Shown piece by piece: positions 37,101-48,100 of a stretch of DNA of 64,000 bases. The stretch is from Sulfidibacter corallicola (GTDB lineage Bacteria > Acidobacteriota > Holophagae > Acanthopleuribacterales > Acanthopleuribacteraceae): positions 7,019,001-7,083,000 of the forward strand of contig NZ_CP071793.1 of NCBI RefSeq assembly GCF_017498545.1, given 5' to 3'. Position 1 is the first letter of the stretch, and the number at the start of each line of letters is the position of its first letter. A program made the translations under genes and the position numbers. A model generated the notes under the pieces. The model was not told where the DNA came from. It did not search any database and was given only the letters and a program-made list of their open reading frames with translations.

Positions 37101-37128
37101 GGTGTTTCCAGAGATCGCTCAGACCCAT
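34111..37128 (-). CDS. Serine/threonine protein kinase with C-terminal WD40-type propeller
   Basis: 1005 residues. The kinase domain (about 47-320) has SQGGMGILYLAHH, KFVIKLIRM, MIHRDLKPSNIMV, LKILDFGLVHL and GTPAYMSPEQ. A transmembrane segment near 357-375 (WYLPALGVTLLMLIASLVYR) follows. The C-terminal about 600 residues are blades of WD40-like repeats, for example GVTRLAITRDGNRMLSASDD, then DLVNNIRISPDESYCISTSS with AVKVWQLP. It is a typical membrane-tethered Hanks kinase with an interaction or sensor propeller. The substrate is unknown. It is divergent from the K+ channel gene. Confidence 0.92.
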   Translation of the reverse strand: MGLSDLWKHQQKEGDTGNVRPLIEIPSEVQEGLAPPDDPMIGRIIAGRYEVESVLSQGGMGILYLAHHRSLPKKFVIKLIRMEGKNAKQREVYLNRFKREARAAAKVSHPNVVEIVDYNIMENETPYIVMECVEGLPLNEFLKSYSEGLPIEWFFSLMKQLCRAVEAIHQSGMIHRDLKPSNIMVRHDSEELHLKILDFGLVHLTQNDLDTNKIKLTAHGHMVGTPAYMSPEQCRGQAVRNTTDIYSLGLIAYEMLTAVPAVEGDEYLLIMGKQIKETPTGIQELRPDVPDEICRAIEKAIAKRAEERYVSAREFYKAIEIEQHQFTIGQTTHSKIHRHLLRGDTQDTRRRLSKWYLPALGVTLLMLIASLVYRHGLGSGKKDHQTTSTYWEQTFREQQVIPLQPQPMAKAPLIFIPERRALAMVYASGVVEMVDLNSGTVVNRFKPLDSDWLAVSADPRGRHLYLLGDDQCSMARVDLDTYQSRIINLCELTNHEPIMDMAHSPRLDRTAEEPDMALLTSTRLLFFKGRANSGWTRLGEVASEGRGSLHYAADGTSLAHFAADYQVRVYRMPSRGLILRETYAGSGQVLSAAFSPNQRYLACGTRGNQVLLFDLYNKDKKVFSDFESWVTFTQFLPADNETGLQLLAYSQAGEFMSLSIPDLTMTDSLAAQRKLPLTYQSGGLLALAQPPNQKLRIYRFKNPDQSQALSVLTGSVWDLAIRPDGQSAYLAGLDSKIGVVSLSQPKRMTPLDLHKDGVTRLAITRDGNRMLSASDDFHIGMWDLDTGANLHMVKAHEDLVNNIRISPDESYCISTSSDRAVKVWQLPFLKLEQTLAKMPDSSAGAAFSDSGALLAVGDWSGNLRLYDTAGFRQRWTRKVSAKGLYWLSFLPGEEHRMLVTTAGHETFLVDIAKDDIGIQPLGHQSRALGVTHAFSKWDDRNALAVFRDDRVQLFTYPGLHPIGNVIGLQGAQVGAFHPSQPRLFVGTSDGRMLQVDLARWPRWRN

Positions 37129-37551
37129 GCAACCGCAACCTTTTCAACCAAACCTAAACCTGTCTGTTTTCCCAGGTTCTCGTCGATTTGTCCGGAGGTT
37201 TAATAGTTAAGTATGCCATAGGAAAACGGAAAAAAAACTCTTTTCGGCGGCGGCATGGAGACGCCGGTCGCGGCGAGGAGCGCGCGCGACGCGAAACCGC
37301 TCGGGCCCTGATCGCCCGCCGCCAAGCAAATCCTGGCCAGGGCCTAGGTCCTGTGGTTACAATAGGAATCCTGAAATCCTTGACTGGAAGATCCATGGGG
37401 ACATCGGTGAGCTTCGGCGCTTTGCGTGCGGGGCCGTTCGTCGTTTCCCACGGCCGAAATGGCTCGACCGGATTGGATCGGAAATTCCAGAGGGGAGGGT
37501 CGGGCCTTCTCGGTGGTTCTCGCCCGCTTTTTCTCTCGCGATGGGAAGAAC
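37129..37551. promoter_or_regulatory. Divergent intergenic region between the kinase-WD40 and K+ channel genes
   Basis: 423 bp. An AT-rich patch around 37196-37240 (GTTTAATAGTTAAGTATG) is the best place for the kinase promoter. No gene supported. Confidence 0.4.
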
Positions 37552-38577
37552 ATGAAAGTCAAATCTCTACTCGAGCGGTTCCTCACCTTTTGTATCCAAG
37601 AGAATTTCCACCGTGTCCTGATGGTCGTGGGCGTGTTGTTGCTGATCAGCGCCGCAGCCATCTCCCAACTGGAAACCGATGTCAGCTTTCTGGACGGGCT
37701 TTGGTGGAGCGTCGTCACCCTGACGACCGTCGGTTACGGCGACATCTCCCCGGCCACCCTCGGCGGCCGCCTGATCGCGGTATTCCTGATGTTGTTCGGG
37801 ATCGGCGTCTTGGGCACGTTGAGCGCGACGCTCGCCGGTTTTTTGGTTGAAAAACGCATAAAGGAAGATCGCGGTATGGGCTCCTACGATTATTCAAGAC
37901 ACATCATCATTTGCGGTTGGAACCAACGCGCCGAGTTCATTCTTTCCGAGTTGCGGGAAGATCCCCTGAACGCCGAATCGCCGATCGTGGTCGTCGCCAA
38001 CCTGGATGCCAAGCCGGTGGATGACGACCATGTGTTTCTGGTTCGCGGCGACACCACCGAGGAAAACTTCGAGCGCGCGAATCTGCGGGAAGCGGAGACC
38101 GTGATCATCCTGGGCGAGGATCGCCTGGACGAATCGGCCCGCGACGCCAAGGCGGTGTTGACCACCCTGACCGTGGAAGACCTCAATCCGGACGTCTACA
38201 CCATCGTCGAGCTGTCGGACGAGCGCAACGTGCGCCACTGCGAACGGGCCAACGCCAACGAGATCATCGTGCAGAGCGAACTGAACAGCAGCCTGATCGC
38301 GCGGTCGGCGTTGAATCACGGCATCAGCAATGTCATCTGCGAATTGCTGCGCTACAACATGGGCAACGAATTGTTCAAGTTGAAGGTGCCGGGTTCGATG
38401 GTGGGCAAGGCCTTCGTCGACATCATGGTGGAGATGAAGAAGCGACACAGCTCCATCCTGCTGGGCGTACAGCGCGGCGGAGAGGGCACGGTGCTTTCCA
38501 ACCCACCGGAGGATTACCAGATCGAAGGGGACGATTTCCTCATTTTCATCGCCCCCTCTCGCCCACAGCTCGCCTGA
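37552..38577 (+). CDS. Potassium channel protein with RCK/TrkA-N domain
   Basis: 341 residues. There are two transmembrane helices (about 23-38 and 75-100) around a pore loop with the K+ selectivity filter TTVGYGD. The RCK Rossmann domain starts at [15 protein letters not shown] (about 115-129), and a TrkA-C-like region (about 265-335) ends in [12 protein letters not shown]. This is the two-TM MthK/Kch type, gated by ligand binding to the RCK ring. The chosen ATG 37552 has GGGAAGA upstream and fits family length; longer in-frame starts add a non-conserved N-terminus. Confidence 0.9.
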   Translation: MKVKSLLERFLTFCIQENFHRVLMVVGVLLLISAAAISQLETDVSFLDGLWWSVVTLTTVGYGDISPATLGGRLIAVFLMLFGIGVLGTLSATLAGFLVEKRIKEDRGMGSYDYSRHIIICGWNQRAEFILSELREDPLNAESPIVVVANLDAKPVDDDHVFLVRGDTTEENFERANLREAETVIILGEDRLDESARDAKAVLTTLTVEDLNPDVYTIVELSDERNVRHCERANANEIIVQSELNSSLIARSALNHGISNVICELLRYNMGNELFKLKVPGSMVGKAFVDIMVEMKKRHSSILLGVQRGGEGTVLSNPPEDYQIEGDDFLIFIAPSRPQLA

Positions 38578-38716
38578 TAGGCCGGTGCCGCCATCGGGTT
38601 CTCCCGGTGGATCAGCTTCCGGGGACGCACGACTCTCTCGGCCGGCCGGGGCCGGTTGTGCGAGGTCGCCGCACGTGTTAGGTTGGTCGCAGGTCCCATC
38701 CACCCGGAGTGCATCC

Positions 38717-40945
38717 ATGTCCATCTTCCCCACCAAGCTGCTGGCCGGTGTGGCGATTCTCGCGACCCTGGCCGTCGGCCCGCTGATCGCCCAGTCGTCC
38801 CATCACGGCGAACGCCCGCCCCTTCCCAAACCCGAAGAGTTGAAGAAACTCCCGCCCGACGGCGGTCCTCGCTGGAACCGACTGGTTTTCGAACAGAGTC
38901 CCTATCTCCAGCAGCACGCCGCCAATCCCGTCGATTGGTTCCCCTGGGGCCCCGAGGCGTTCGAAAAGGCCAAACGTGAAAACAAACCGGTCTTTCTGTC
39001 GATCGGGTACGCGACCTGCCACTGGTGCCACGTCATGGAGCGGGAATCGTTCGAAGATGCCGAGGTCGCCAAAATCCTGAACGAGCACTTCGTGCCGGTC
39101 AAGGTGGATCGCGAAGAACGACCCGACATCGACAAGATCTACATGACCGTCTGTCAGGCCATGACCGGGCAGGGGGGATGGCCGCTCACGGTGGTGCTGA
39201 CCCCGGACAAAAAGCCCTTTTTCGCGGGAACCTATTTTCCCAAGACGGCCCGCCTTGGCCGGCCGGGCATGATGGAGCTCCTGCCGAAACTTCACGATGC
39301 CTGGCAGAACCAAAAAGTCCAGGTCGTCTTGATGGCCGATCAGGTCACCGACATGTTGCGTCGCCACATGGGCTCCGGTGAAAAGGGCACCTTCAAGGAC
39401 GACGCCGTCGCAGCCGCCTACCAATCGCTCGCCGGGAGTTTCGACGCCGAATTCGGTGGGTTCGGCAGTGCACCCAAGTTCCCGACACCGCACAACCTGA
39501 TGTTGCTGCTGCGACACTGGAAACGGACCGGCGACGCCGAGGCGCTGAAAATGGTGGAGAAGACCCTGATCGCCATGCGGCACGGCGGCATCTTCGACCA
39601 TTTGGGCTACGGCTTCCACCGCTATGCCACCGACCGCGAATGGCTGGTACCTCATTTCGAAAAGATGCTCTACGACCAGGCACTGCTGGCCCTGGCCTAT
39701 CTGGAAGCCTTTCAGGCCACCCGCAATCCGCTCTTCGAGGAGACGGCCCGTCACGTTTTCGAGTATGTGCGCCGCGACATGCGCTCACCCGAGGGGGGGT
39801 TCTACTCGGCCGAGGACGCCGAAAGCGAGGGCGAAGAAGGCAAGTTCTACTTCTGGACCAAGGCCGAAATCGACCGTGCCCTGGACAAGGAGAGCGCCGA
39901 GTTGGTGCGGGCCGCCTTCGGGGTGACGGATTCGGGCAATTACGTCGAGAAGACCGGCACCGGTGTCACGGTGACCGGCACCAACATTCTCCACCGCGTG
40001 AAGCGTGATGAGGAGCTCGCCAAAAAACACGGCTTGACCGTCCAAGTCGTGCGCGAGCGCTTGGAACGGGCGCGCACCGCGCTGTTGAAACAACGCGACG
40101 CGCGGATCCGGCCCCTGAAGGACGACAAGATCCTGACCGATTGGAACGGGTTGATGATGGCGGCCTTCGCACGCGGTGCGGCAGTCCTGGAGGAGCCCTC
40201 CTATTTGAAGACGGCCCGCGACTGCGCCGATTTCCTCTTGTCCGAGCTGCGAACCACCGACGGCCTGTTGCTGAAGCGGTACCGTGCGGGCACGGCCGGA
40301 CTGGATGGCCAATTGGACGACTACGTCTTCCTCGCCTGGGGCTTGATCGAGCTGTACGAAGCCTCGTTCGAAACGCGCTATCTGAAGGCGGCGATGGATT
40401 TGAGTCACAAAACGATCGAGTTGTTCTCCGACGAAGCGGGTGGCTTCTACCTGACCGCGGTCCACGCGGAGGCGCTATTGGTTCGACCCAAGACCTTCTA
40501 CGACGGTGCGATTCCCTCGGGCAATTCGGTGGCCGCCTGGAACATGGCGCGCCTCGGCCGCATGACGGGAGATTCCGCCTGGGAAAAGCGGGTCGAGGAT
40601 CTGCTGAACCACTTCGCGGGAAGCGGCAACCCGCCGCAGGGATCGACGTTCCTGTTGATGGCCCACGAATTCATGCGCGGCCCCTCGTTCGAGGTCGTGT
40701 TGGTCGGGTCCGCCGGGGCCGGTGATTTGAAGGCGCTCAAAAAAGCCCTCTACACCGATTTCATCCCCCACAAGGTGGTCGTGTTCCGACCCATGAAGGA
40801 CGATCCCATCACCGAGATCGCACCCTACACCAAGTTTCAGAAAACGATCGGCAATGCCGCCACCGTCTACGTGTGCCGCAACTTCGCGTGCAAGGCACCG
40901 ACGACCGAGGTGTCGGTCATGCTGGAGAGCCTCAAAGGGAAGTGA
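38717..40945 (+). CDS. Thioredoxin domain-containing DUF255 protein (YyaL/SPATA20 family)
   Basis: 742 residues. The signal peptide is [20 protein letters not shown] and onward to LIAQSS. The thioredoxin-like domain has the CHWC motif in [20 protein letters not shown] (about 95-114) and [14 protein letters not shown]. It is followed by an (alpha/alpha)6 region ([47 protein letters not shown]) that resembles glycosidase/epimerase barrels. Family function is unclear. Presence of an export signal is not universal in the family and suggests a periplasmic role here. Confidence 0.9.
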   Translation: MSIFPTKLLAGVAILATLAVGPLIAQSSHHGERPPLPKPEELKKLPPDGGPRWNRLVFEQSPYLQQHAANPVDWFPWGPEAFEKAKRENKPVFLSIGYATCHWCHVMERESFEDAEVAKILNEHFVPVKVDREERPDIDKIYMTVCQAMTGQGGWPLTVVLTPDKKPFFAGTYFPKTARLGRPGMMELLPKLHDAWQNQKVQVVLMADQVTDMLRRHMGSGEKGTFKDDAVAAAYQSLAGSFDAEFGGFGSAPKFPTPHNLMLLLRHWKRTGDAEALKMVEKTLIAMRHGGIFDHLGYGFHRYATDREWLVPHFEKMLYDQALLALAYLEAFQATRNPLFEETARHVFEYVRRDMRSPEGGFYSAEDAESEGEEGKFYFWTKAEIDRALDKESAELVRAAFGVTDSGNYVEKTGTGVTVTGTNILHRVKRDEELAKKHGLTVQVVRERLERARTALLKQRDARIRPLKDDKILTDWNGLMMAAFARGAAVLEEPSYLKTARDCADFLLSELRTTDGLLLKRYRAGTAGLDGQLDDYVFLAWGLIELYEASFETRYLKAAMDLSHKTIELFSDEAGGFYLTAVHAEALLVRPKTFYDGAIPSGNSVAAWNMARLGRMTGDSAWEKRVEDLLNHFAGSGNPPQGSTFLLMAHEFMRGPSFEVVLVGSAGAGDLKALKKALYTDFIPHKVVVFRPMKDDPITEIAPYTKFQKTIGNAATVYVCRNFACKAPTTEVSVMLESLKGK

Positions 40946-41023
40946 CGACCCGCGCCCATTCGGGACGGAACCATCGCGCTTCCCCAAGCGCCCTGGTTGG
41001 ATCGGCGTTGACCGGCCGGCTTT

Positions 41024-41581
41024 CTATCCATCGGGTTTCGCGCCCGCGGCGGACCAAGCCCTGATTTGGTGGATCTCTTCGTCGGGGATGCACAGGAATT
41101 TGAGGAATTTCAGGTGTTGTTCCGGGGCCTGGTGCTCGAACCGGACATGCCAGGCGAACATGTCCGCATCGCTGAATCCCGCCGCCCGCATCAGGGCCGT
41201 CCAATCGGCCTTGCTCATCACCAGGTCGGTGCGTTCCAGGTGCTCGGAACCCATCAGGCTCAGGATCTGTCGCTGTTGCTCGCGCAACTCCTGGATCTGG
41301 ACGCCCAGTTCTTCGAATCGCCGGGCCAGCACCTGTTTGGCATCGCTGCCGCGGTGATCCAGGATCCGGCCGATGTCCGCCAGGTTCAGGCCGTAGCGCC
41401 GGTAGGCGCAGATTTGGGCCAACCGGGCGGCATCGCCGGCGTCGTAGGCACGGTAGCCGTTCTCCTGGCGTCGCGACGGTCGCAACAGGCCGATCTTGTC
41501 GTAGTACAGCAGGGTCGTTCGCGACAGGCCGAACTTGCGTGCCAGCACGCTCACCGTGTAGGTGGTTCCAAGCCCTTCCAT
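41024..41581 (-). CDS. MerR-family transcriptional regulator
   Basis: 185 residues. The N-terminal winged HTH is YTVSVLARKFGLSRTTLLYY, then DKIGLLRPSRRQENGYRAYD. A dimerisation coiled coil (about 90-120) and a C-terminal effector-like part with EDLV/WTALMRAAGF follow. No metal-binding cysteine pattern is seen, so an organic or conformational effector is more likely. It starts 2 nt after the stop of the SRPBCC gene (TGATCATG), so the two are coupled and lie downstream of the PKS-like gene. Confidence 0.88.
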   Translation of the reverse strand: MEGLGTTYTVSVLARKFGLSRTTLLYYDKIGLLRPSRRQENGYRAYDAGDAARLAQICAYRRYGLNLADIGRILDHRGSDAKQVLARRFEELGVQIQELREQQRQILSLMGSEHLERTDLVMSKADWTALMRAAGFSDADMFAWHVRFEHQAPEQHLKFLKFLCIPDEEIHQIRAWSAAGAKPDG

Positions 41582-41583
41582 GA

Positions 41584-42057
41584 TCAGTCGATATCCACGC
41601 CGCTGCGCAGGTAGCCGTCGAGATGCCCGGCCAGGTCGCTCATGTGTTTGCGAAAGGTTGCTTCGTCGTAGGCCTTCATGGCCGCCTCGCCCTGTGGGTT
41701 CAGGGTGGTGAAGGTTCGCCCCCAATGGACCCGGCAACGATCGTTTCCGGCTGGGGTCAGGTGGACATCCAACTGTTCCAGGTGACTGTCGCCGTGAAAA
41801 ACGGCGAACTGGATGCGGTAGGTGTCCGGTTCGTATCGGGTGACCATCCAGGTCGTGGGCTGGCCGTGCTTGTGGACGCGAAATACGCATCCCGCCTCCG
41901 CCACACCCGATTCGCTGTAGACGATGTCCGCTTCCCAACCGGGCACCCAATCCCGTTCACGCACCGGACAGAGCAGGGGAAAGACGGCTTGGGCCGAACC
42001 TTTCGCCTCGTGCTCGAATGTGTAGCGGTGTCGTTGTCCTCGATGTGTTTGGTTCAT
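41584..42057 (-). CDS. SRPBCC (START/polyketide-cyclase-like) family protein
   Basis: 157 residues with the helix-grip pattern: FEHEAKGSAQAVFPLLCPVR, the strand ERDWVPGWEADIVYSESG, and the long C-terminal helix (GEAAMKAYDEATFRKHMSDL). The fold binds hydrophobic ligands; relatives include polyketide cyclases and AHSA1-type proteins. The start ATG 42055-42057 has GGAGCGG upstream. It lies 102 nt downstream of the PKS-like gene on the same strand and directly before merR, so the three may form one transcription unit. Confidence 0.82.
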   Translation of the reverse strand: MNQTHRGQRHRYTFEHEAKGSAQAVFPLLCPVRERDWVPGWEADIVYSESGVAEAGCVFRVHKHGQPTTWMVTRYEPDTYRIQFAVFHGDSHLEQLDVHLTPAGNDRCRVHWGRTFTTLNPQGEAAMKAYDEATFRKHMSDLAGHLDGYLRSGVDID

Positions 42058-42159
42058 GTCCGCTCCTTGTTCGTTCTGGTTCGATGCGCGCTCGGGCAGC
42101 ATCTTCATGCAGCATGAACTGTGAAGCTGTAGACGGGTCAAGCAAAAATGCAGGGCGAA

Positions 42160-45100
42160 TCAGGTCGTGGTTCCGGGTTCCTCGGTCTTTTCCTGGAACA
42201 GGTTGAGGCTGTCGACCGCGTGGGGGCCGGTTCGTCCCTCCGCGAGCGTTTCCAGCATGCGGTACAGGGTGTCCACCTTGGTCAGGTCCCTGCGCGTGGG
42301 ACCGTGACCCAGGGAGGGCGTCAACTTGGTTTCGGCGTGGACCTCGTCGCTCACCTGAACGATCTCCTCGCCGTGGAACGGATAGGTCGGCAGCGAAACC
42401 AGGCGACCGGGGCTTTGCAGGATGCGCCAATCCACCTCGGCTCCCTGCAGCCAGAGCGCGGCCAACTGACCGAGATGGCCGCCATCTGCCAGGCCTTTCA
42501 GGTAGGCGCGGTCCTGCATCGAGAGCCCGAAGACGCGTTCGCCGCCACGTTGACCCACTTGAACCTGGTTTTCGCGATCTTTCAGGAAGGCGGTCAGTTG
42601 GGTGACCAGGTGCTGGGTCGTATCGATCAGGAGAGCTAGGCGGTGTTCGAAGTGTTCGCGACCCACTTGAAGCGTGTGCGCGATATCCTGCAATCGCGGC
42701 AGGGATTGCCGATCGCGGTCCTCCAGAAAGGTCACCAACCGATCGGCCCGCAGTCGCAATTGCTCCGGCGTGCGCGCCGACAACAGGATCAACTGGGCGT
42801 TGCCCTGACGACTGGTGTCCTCGGGAACCGAAATCTTGCCGCCCGGGTACTCTTCCAGCACGGCGCAGGCGTTGGCCCCGCCGGCGCCTGCCGCGGTCAC
42901 CAGGCCGCGTCGTGGTTGGGCGGCGCCGCCGACGGCCAGTTGCGGCCAGTGTTGTGGCTCCGTCTGGATGTAGAACGGCGTGTGGCGGAGATCCAGTTCG
43001 GGATTGGGCACACCTTCCGATCGGTTGGGAAGCAGGCGCTCGCGGTGGAGCTGAAGCGCCATTTTGGTCAGGGCGGCAATGCCCGAGGCCGCCTCCAGGT
43101 GACCGATGTTCGGCTTCAGTGAACTGAGGGCGCAATATTGCGACTCACCGCGACGGTGACCGAAAGCCCGGGCCAGTCCGGCCACTTCGACGGCATCGCC
43201 GAGATGGGCGCCGAACCCTTGGGCCTCGATGCTGCTGATGGTGGTGGGTTCGACCTTGGCCTGTTCCAACACTTTGCCGACGACTTCCGCCTGTGCTTCC
43301 AGGCTGGGCGTGATGTAGGTGCCGCCGCGCCCGCGATGACTGACGGACGTGCCCTTGATGATGGCGTAGATGTGATCGCCGTCCTCGAGTGCTTCGGCCG
43401 CCGGTTTCAGCAACAAGGCGCCGACGCCTTCCCCGGGCACGAAGCCCTTGCCGCCCATGCAGAAGCTGTGGGTCTTGCCGTCTTGCGAGAGCAGGCCGAG
43501 CGCGCTCAGGCCACGGTACCGCTCGGGGTGCAGGTAGAGGTTGATGCCGGCCACGATCGCGGCGCGACACTCGCCGCGACGCAGGCTTTCCTTGGCCAGA
43601 TGGAGGGCGGTCAGCGACGAGGAGGAACCCGTGTCCACCGGCATGCTGGGTCCGTGCAAATCGAAATAACTGCTGATGCGGTCGGCGATCAACCACAGCG
43701 AATGGCCGAAGCCGGTTTCGTCCGGATGGGGATCGTGGGTCCCGGCCACGAACACCCCGATCTCGCGCTTGAATCCGTCCAGGGTGTTGCGGGTGTATCC
43801 CGCATCTTCCAACAGCGCCCAGGAGGCCTGGAGCAACAGGCGTTCGCCCACGTCCATGCGTTCCGCCTCGGCGCGTTCGATGCCGAACAGCTCGTGATCG
43901 AAATGGTGAACGCGATCCAGGAAACCACCCCAATGGCAGGTGACGCGCTGCTCGCGCTCCAGCTTGTGGTGGTCCCATCGATCGGCGGGAATCGTGGCGA
44001 TGGCCGAATCGCCCTTGGAAAGGTTGGACCAGAACCGGTCCAGGTTGGGTGCGTCGGGATAGTTGGCGCTGAGGCCGATGATCGCGATGCCCGTGACCGG
44101 CGCCGCTTCTACCGGGGCCTCGGTCGCTTCACTCGGCTCGGCAGGGGCGGGCTCGGGCTTTTGATGCGATTGCAGCAGCCGCTTCAGGAAGCCCTTTTCG
44201 TTGGATTCGATGAAATCCGTCACTTCCTTGACGGTGCGGTGTTCGCGCAAGAGGTCGCGCAGGGTGGTGTTGAGATCTTCCGCCAGATTGTTGCGCATGC
44301 TCTGTTCGGTGCGCCGATCCAGGGTTGCGAGGCCGGATTTGGATTTGGCGTTCTCGCGATCTTCCTCGCCGATCAGGTGGCGAAGGAACGTAGCCAGATC
44401 ACCGGGTTTGATGCTGTCCGGCAGGGCCATGTCGTCGCCGTTCTCGCTTTCGAAACGAGCGAACCCGCGCACCAGACTCGGGTTGCCGTAGAGCGCCAGG
44501 ACCCGCGAACGACGCAACGCCAGGCAGTCTTCGAAAATCGCCTGACCCACCGCCTCGGGCAAGCTGGGGTCGGGTACTTCGGCGGAAACCGCTTCCGGCG
44601 TGAGTTCGCCCCAAAGCGGCCAGCACAGCGAAACCGTGCGACCGGGGCGTTCGCCGCCGAGGCCGTTGCGAAAGGCGGCGAAGGCATCGAGGAAGGTGTT
44701 GGCGCCGGCGAATGCGGCCAGTTGTGCGGCGCCGAACCAGGCCGCCGCCGAGGAAATCAACAGGAAGAAATCCAATGGATCTTCACGGGTGAACAGGTCC
44801 AGGTGCAGCGCGCCGTGCAGCTTGGGCGCGAGGACCTTCTGAACGTCCTTGACCATGAGATCCGCGAAGGGTTTGGATTCCATGCAGGAAGCCGCATGCA
44901 CGATGCCTTGGATGGGACCGAACTGTTCGCGGGCCGAGGCGACGAGGGCCTCCACCTCGGCGGCCTTGCTCAAATCGGCCGGATGATAAAGGACCTCGGC
45001 ACCGGCGATCTGCAACGAGGCGATTCGTTCTTCGATCAGCTCGTTCATCGGCTTTCGACCCGTCAACACCAGTCGGGCCCGGTATTTGGCAGCCAGGAAC

Positions 45101-48100
45101 GCGGCGATCGGATAGCCCAGTGCACCCAACGCACCGGTGACCAGGTAGGTGCCGCCCTTGCGCGGGTACTCGCGGGCCACATCGGCACCGGGCGGCTCCA
45201 CTTCCTGCAGCAACAGCGCCTGCCGGCGGCCGTCCGAGAAACGGACCTGAATCGGTTCGGCGCCGGCATCGCCCAGCTCGTGCAGCAGGTTGGGAATCCA
45301 GCTCAGGTTGTGGGACAGGATGCCGCGACGCTGAACCAGCTTGAAACTCAAATTGGGATACTCGTGCGAGATGCTGCGCATGAAGCCGAGCAGCATTTCG
45401 TGCTGGGGTCGCGCTTGGGAGCCGCCCTGAATGTAGAGAAACCGCAGCCGGCGGTTGCCCAGCACGCGTATCCAGGCCCGGCAGAAATTGAACACCGAGT
45501 AGAGGCCGCTCTCCATCTGGGTCTGCAGGTAGGGCTCGCCCTGAACGGGGTGGTGGAAGATCTGGCGCTCGCCGTCTTCCATGCGGAAATGCCAGAAGTG
45601 CAGCACCGCACCGGGTACGATGCCGCGTTCGCCCAGCTCGTGAATCAGGCGGTGATAGTCTTCCTCGCGGCCCGGATTGATGCGATAGACGAAGTCCGAG
45701 AGACGGCGGAACGAAGGCCCGGTGCGCACCAGGAACACCGATTCCGGGTACTCCTTGCGCAGGGCCGTGGTCTGCTCGTCCTGGTGATCCATAACCAGCA
45801 AGGGGCCCAGGTGTTTGATGGTTTTGTGCGCCAGGGGTTGACTCTGCCAGAACGGCGAGAAGAAGAATACCCGCGGTTCATCGGACACGGTGTCGATTTC
45901 GTCTTCCGAAACCTCGAGCGTGGTCTCGGTCTTGCCGCCGTCGCGAACGTGGGCCTGACTCGCGAAACCGGAGGGATCGCACCAGTAGGCGCCATCACTG
46001 AAGCCGCTGAACACGGCGTATTCGGTCGGGCCTGGCTGTGCGGCGGCCGCGGTCTCGCCCTGTGCCTTGCCCGATTCGCTACCGTTGCCGGCCAGGGTCG
46101 ACGAGGCGATGTGGTGAAAGCCGCAGGCCTCCAGCAGGGCTCGCCAGCGCGAAACGTTGAGCAGCGAGGCGTGGGGCAGGCGCAGGTTGTCCTGATGGGC
46201 CTGGCTGTCGCGACCGGCCAGGCTCTGCAGCACCCGGTGGCTGGGCCGCAGGCGGGTTTCCTCTTGGAAGAGCAGCATGCCGTCGCGTTTCAGCAGGTGT
46301 TTGATGCGCTGCAGGGTCGCCGCCAGGTCGCGGAATCCGTGCAGTTCGTGGCGGGCCAGGATCAGGTCGAAGGAGCCCGGTTCCAGTCCTTGCTTGGCGG
46401 GGTCCACGGCCAGGTCCAGCACCGCGAAACGCACGAAGGAGTATTGATCGCTCAGCAGGTCGGCCGCCTGCCGTACTTCACGCGAAGAGGCCCGCGTCCA
46501 GTGGTAGGTCAGGCGGTCGCTGTGTTCACGCAGACCGTCGAGCAACTGAACGGCGCGGGTGGTCGTGCGTGCGCCGATCTCCAGGACGCGCAGCTTTTCG
46601 TCCGCCGCATCCATCGAGGCGATCAAGCGCTTCAGCACGCCTTCCAGTTGGTCGTGGAGCAGGTCGGCCAGGTCGCCGTGATCGCGGGCATCGGCGGGGA
46701 GCACCGTGTCCCGGCCACCGAACCAGGATAGGGTGGCGTGGGTGCGCACCGGTTCCGTCTTGAGCATGGACGGCAGGCCCTCGGCCGCGTTCCTCAACGC
46801 TTCGAGGTGCGGCGCCTGATCGGGATGTTCGCGCAGCAGCGATTCGACCGTGGGGAGCAGGAGCAGCATGGTCTCGGCCTGATCGGGTACTTCGAAGGCC
46901 TTGCCCTTGGGATTCAGCAATCCCGCGTCCTGCAACACTTCCAGCCAGTCTTGGAGCAGGCTCAGCCGCTGGCGGGGAATCCCCAAGGTGTGGGCAAGGT
47001 CGTCGGCCGTGATGCGTTGGCCACGCCGCATCGGGGCGCCCATCGCAACCAACGCCTCGAAGAGCAGCCGCACCGCGAAGCGCTCCACCTGGCCGGTGAT
47101 TTCGAGGAGGGATTCGGCGGATGCGGTCGCCTTGCCGCCGTCGTCGAGGCACGCGACCAGCTTGGCGATCTTGGTGGTCATGTGGCGGGTCTGCATGCTC
47201 ACCCAGCGACCGGATTCGGATTCCACCGCCTCGCGGAACTGGCGCGTCGGGGCCAGCGCGAGCAGGCTGGTGCAACCTTCGCCGAGAATCTGGTCGAGGG
47301 CGGCCACGGCCTTGCCCGTGGGCATCGGGCCGAGGGCGCGCTTGACGGCCACCTGTTGCACGGCCGCGGGGTTCAGGTCCCAACAACCCCAGCCGACGTG
47401 CTGAAAACGAATGCCGCCCTGGTCGTGACCGTTCCGAATTTGTTGCTGCCAAGCGGCGAAATCGTCGAGGAACAGATCGGCCGCGAACAGCCCGGACCAG
47501 CCCGAGGCCAGGTCCGGTGCGGCCAGGGAGGCACTCCCGAAACTGATGAAGAATCGCGGTACCTGGCGACGGAACGGTTCCTCGTCGAGGATCTGGCGCA
47601 GCGCCAGCAGCCCGGTGACGCGCGGCTCCACCGCTTCGCGCAATTCGGCGATCTCCTTCTCGCGGAAGGGAGCCATGCGCTCGCGCGGGCCGGCGTTGTG
47701 GAACACGCCGTCCAACTCGCCCAGGTCCTTGCGAACCTGGTGGAAGAACAGGCGCAGCCGATCGAATTCGTGGAGTGGCCCGGTGTAGGTCTTGATCTTG
47801 ATGCCGCGTGCTTCGAAGTCCATCAGTTTGCGAATCTTGGTGCGCGAGGGCTCCTCGCCGCGCTCCGCCAGGTTCTGCCAGAAATCGCGGGGTGGCAGGG
47901 GATGGATTCCCATCAGGACCAGGCGCCGCGCGCCACGGGCCACGAGGTGATCGGCCAAGGCGAATCCCAGCGCACCGGTACCGCCGCTGATCACGTAGGC
48001 CTTGTCCGGATCGAGCTTGATCGCTTCGGCGGTGGGCTCTTGGCGCGCCAGGAATCGCGGTTTGAGGCGCAGTTGACCCGCGTAGCAGATCTCGCTGTCC

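Noticed and set aside
43138-46731. 1197-residue plus-strand frame antisense to the PKS-like gene
   Set aside because: High GC gives long antisense frames; the minus strand has clear KS and KR motifs, while this one has none.
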